From contig NZ_RSAJ01000027.1 in assembly GCF_003933965.1 (NCBI RefSeq), forward strand, positions 1-32,944: a stretch of DNA of 32,944 nt. Reading direction: 5' to 3'. The notes below the pieces were generated by a model, which did no database searches, was not told the DNA's origin, and saw only the letters and a list, made by a program, of their open reading frames with translations. The DNA is from Streptomyces sp. RP5T. GTDB taxonomy: Bacteria; Actinomycetota; Actinomycetes; Streptomycetales; Streptomycetaceae. Of this stretch, positions 32,815 through 32,944 are shown one piece after another. The position numbers and the translations under genes are program-made. Numbering within the stretch: the stretch's first letter is position 1; each line of letters starts with the position of its first letter.

Positions 32815-32828
32815 CGCATATCTATGCG
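32815..32828. promoter_or_regulatory. Palindromic element upstream of a secreted-protein gene
   Basis: CGCATA-TC-TATGCG has perfect 6-base arms and lies 54-67 bases before the start. CTATGCGCGTAG overlaps it and is a near-palindrome. I have no firm identity for the binder. Confidence 0.4.
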
Positions 32829-32881
32829 CGTAGTTCTTCTCCCGCAGCACCCTTCCCCCACTCCTCACGGAGGTATGCCGG

Positions 32882-32944
32882 ATGTTCGGGCTCACTCATC
32901 CCCACCACAGACTCGGCGCGGTCCTCGCCGGCCTCGGACTCCTC
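32882..32944 (+). CDS. Secreted protein, N-terminal fragment
   Basis: ATG 32882 follows CGGAGG (32868-32873) with an 8-base spacer. The first 21 residues, MFGLTHPHHRLGAVLAGLGL followed by L, begin a signal peptide (positive His/Arg region, then a hydrophobic core). An ATG at 32875 in another frame gives a Ser/Pro/Arg-rich peptide and was rejected. The gene runs beyond the window, so its function cannot be judged. Confidence 0.7.
   Translation, partial: MFGLTHPHHRLGAVLAGLGLL

Overview
The window is a piece of a Streptomyces chromosome (or a very close relative). The evidence is very high GC with strong GC bias at third codon positions, GTG and TTG starts, leaderless genes, rare TTA leucine codons, a lone DUF397 protein, a large LuxR (LAL) regulator, an NsdA/NsdB-type regulator and an SsgA-like protein, which are hallmarks of sporulating actinomycetes. 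No tRNA, rRNA, CRISPR array, insertion sequence or phage gene was seen.

Layout. Positions 1-4664 hold an acyl-CoA degradation module: a divergent acyl-CoA synthetase (fragment, minus), then enoyl-CoA hydratase, a two-domain DUF35/OB-fold protein and two thiolase-fold proteins with stop/start overlaps. Both thiolase-like proteins lack the usual nucleophilic Cys, so they are more likely retro-aldolase-type partners of the DUF35 protein than true thiolases. Positions 4760-8741 hold a DUF397 protein, a 961-residue ATPase/LuxR regulator and a small hypothetical protein ending in a strong hairpin terminator. Positions 9067-20152 look like a developmentally controlled block: an XRE-STAND-WD40 membrane protein, a secreted amidase, a phosphotransferase, an Nsd-family regulator, a PAS-PP2C phosphatase and an SsgA-like protein. 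Three of these six genes carry a TTA codon, so they should depend on the bldA tRNA, and the SsgA-like gene has a perfect Crp-type site upstream.

Positions 20176-24243 (minus) hold a baeRF3-domain protein, a degenerate GNAT acetyltransferase, a secreted alpha/beta-hydrolase peptidase and a SAM methyltransferase. Positions 24263-28576 (minus) hold the most unusual gene: one open frame with about nine membrane segments, GAF-like, PAS, GGDEF and EAL domains, and then a complete alpha-oxoamine-synthase-type PLP enzyme. All key residues of the GGDEF, EAL and PLP domains are recognisable. The methyltransferase follows 19 bases later, so this could be a c-di-GMP-linked small-molecule synthesis unit; that is inference.

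Positions 28686-32617 are ordinary accessory genes: a deaminase, an MFS exporter with a divergent MerR regulator and a classical MerR-type dyad between them, and two GNAT acetyltransferases. The window ends in the signal peptide of a secreted protein.
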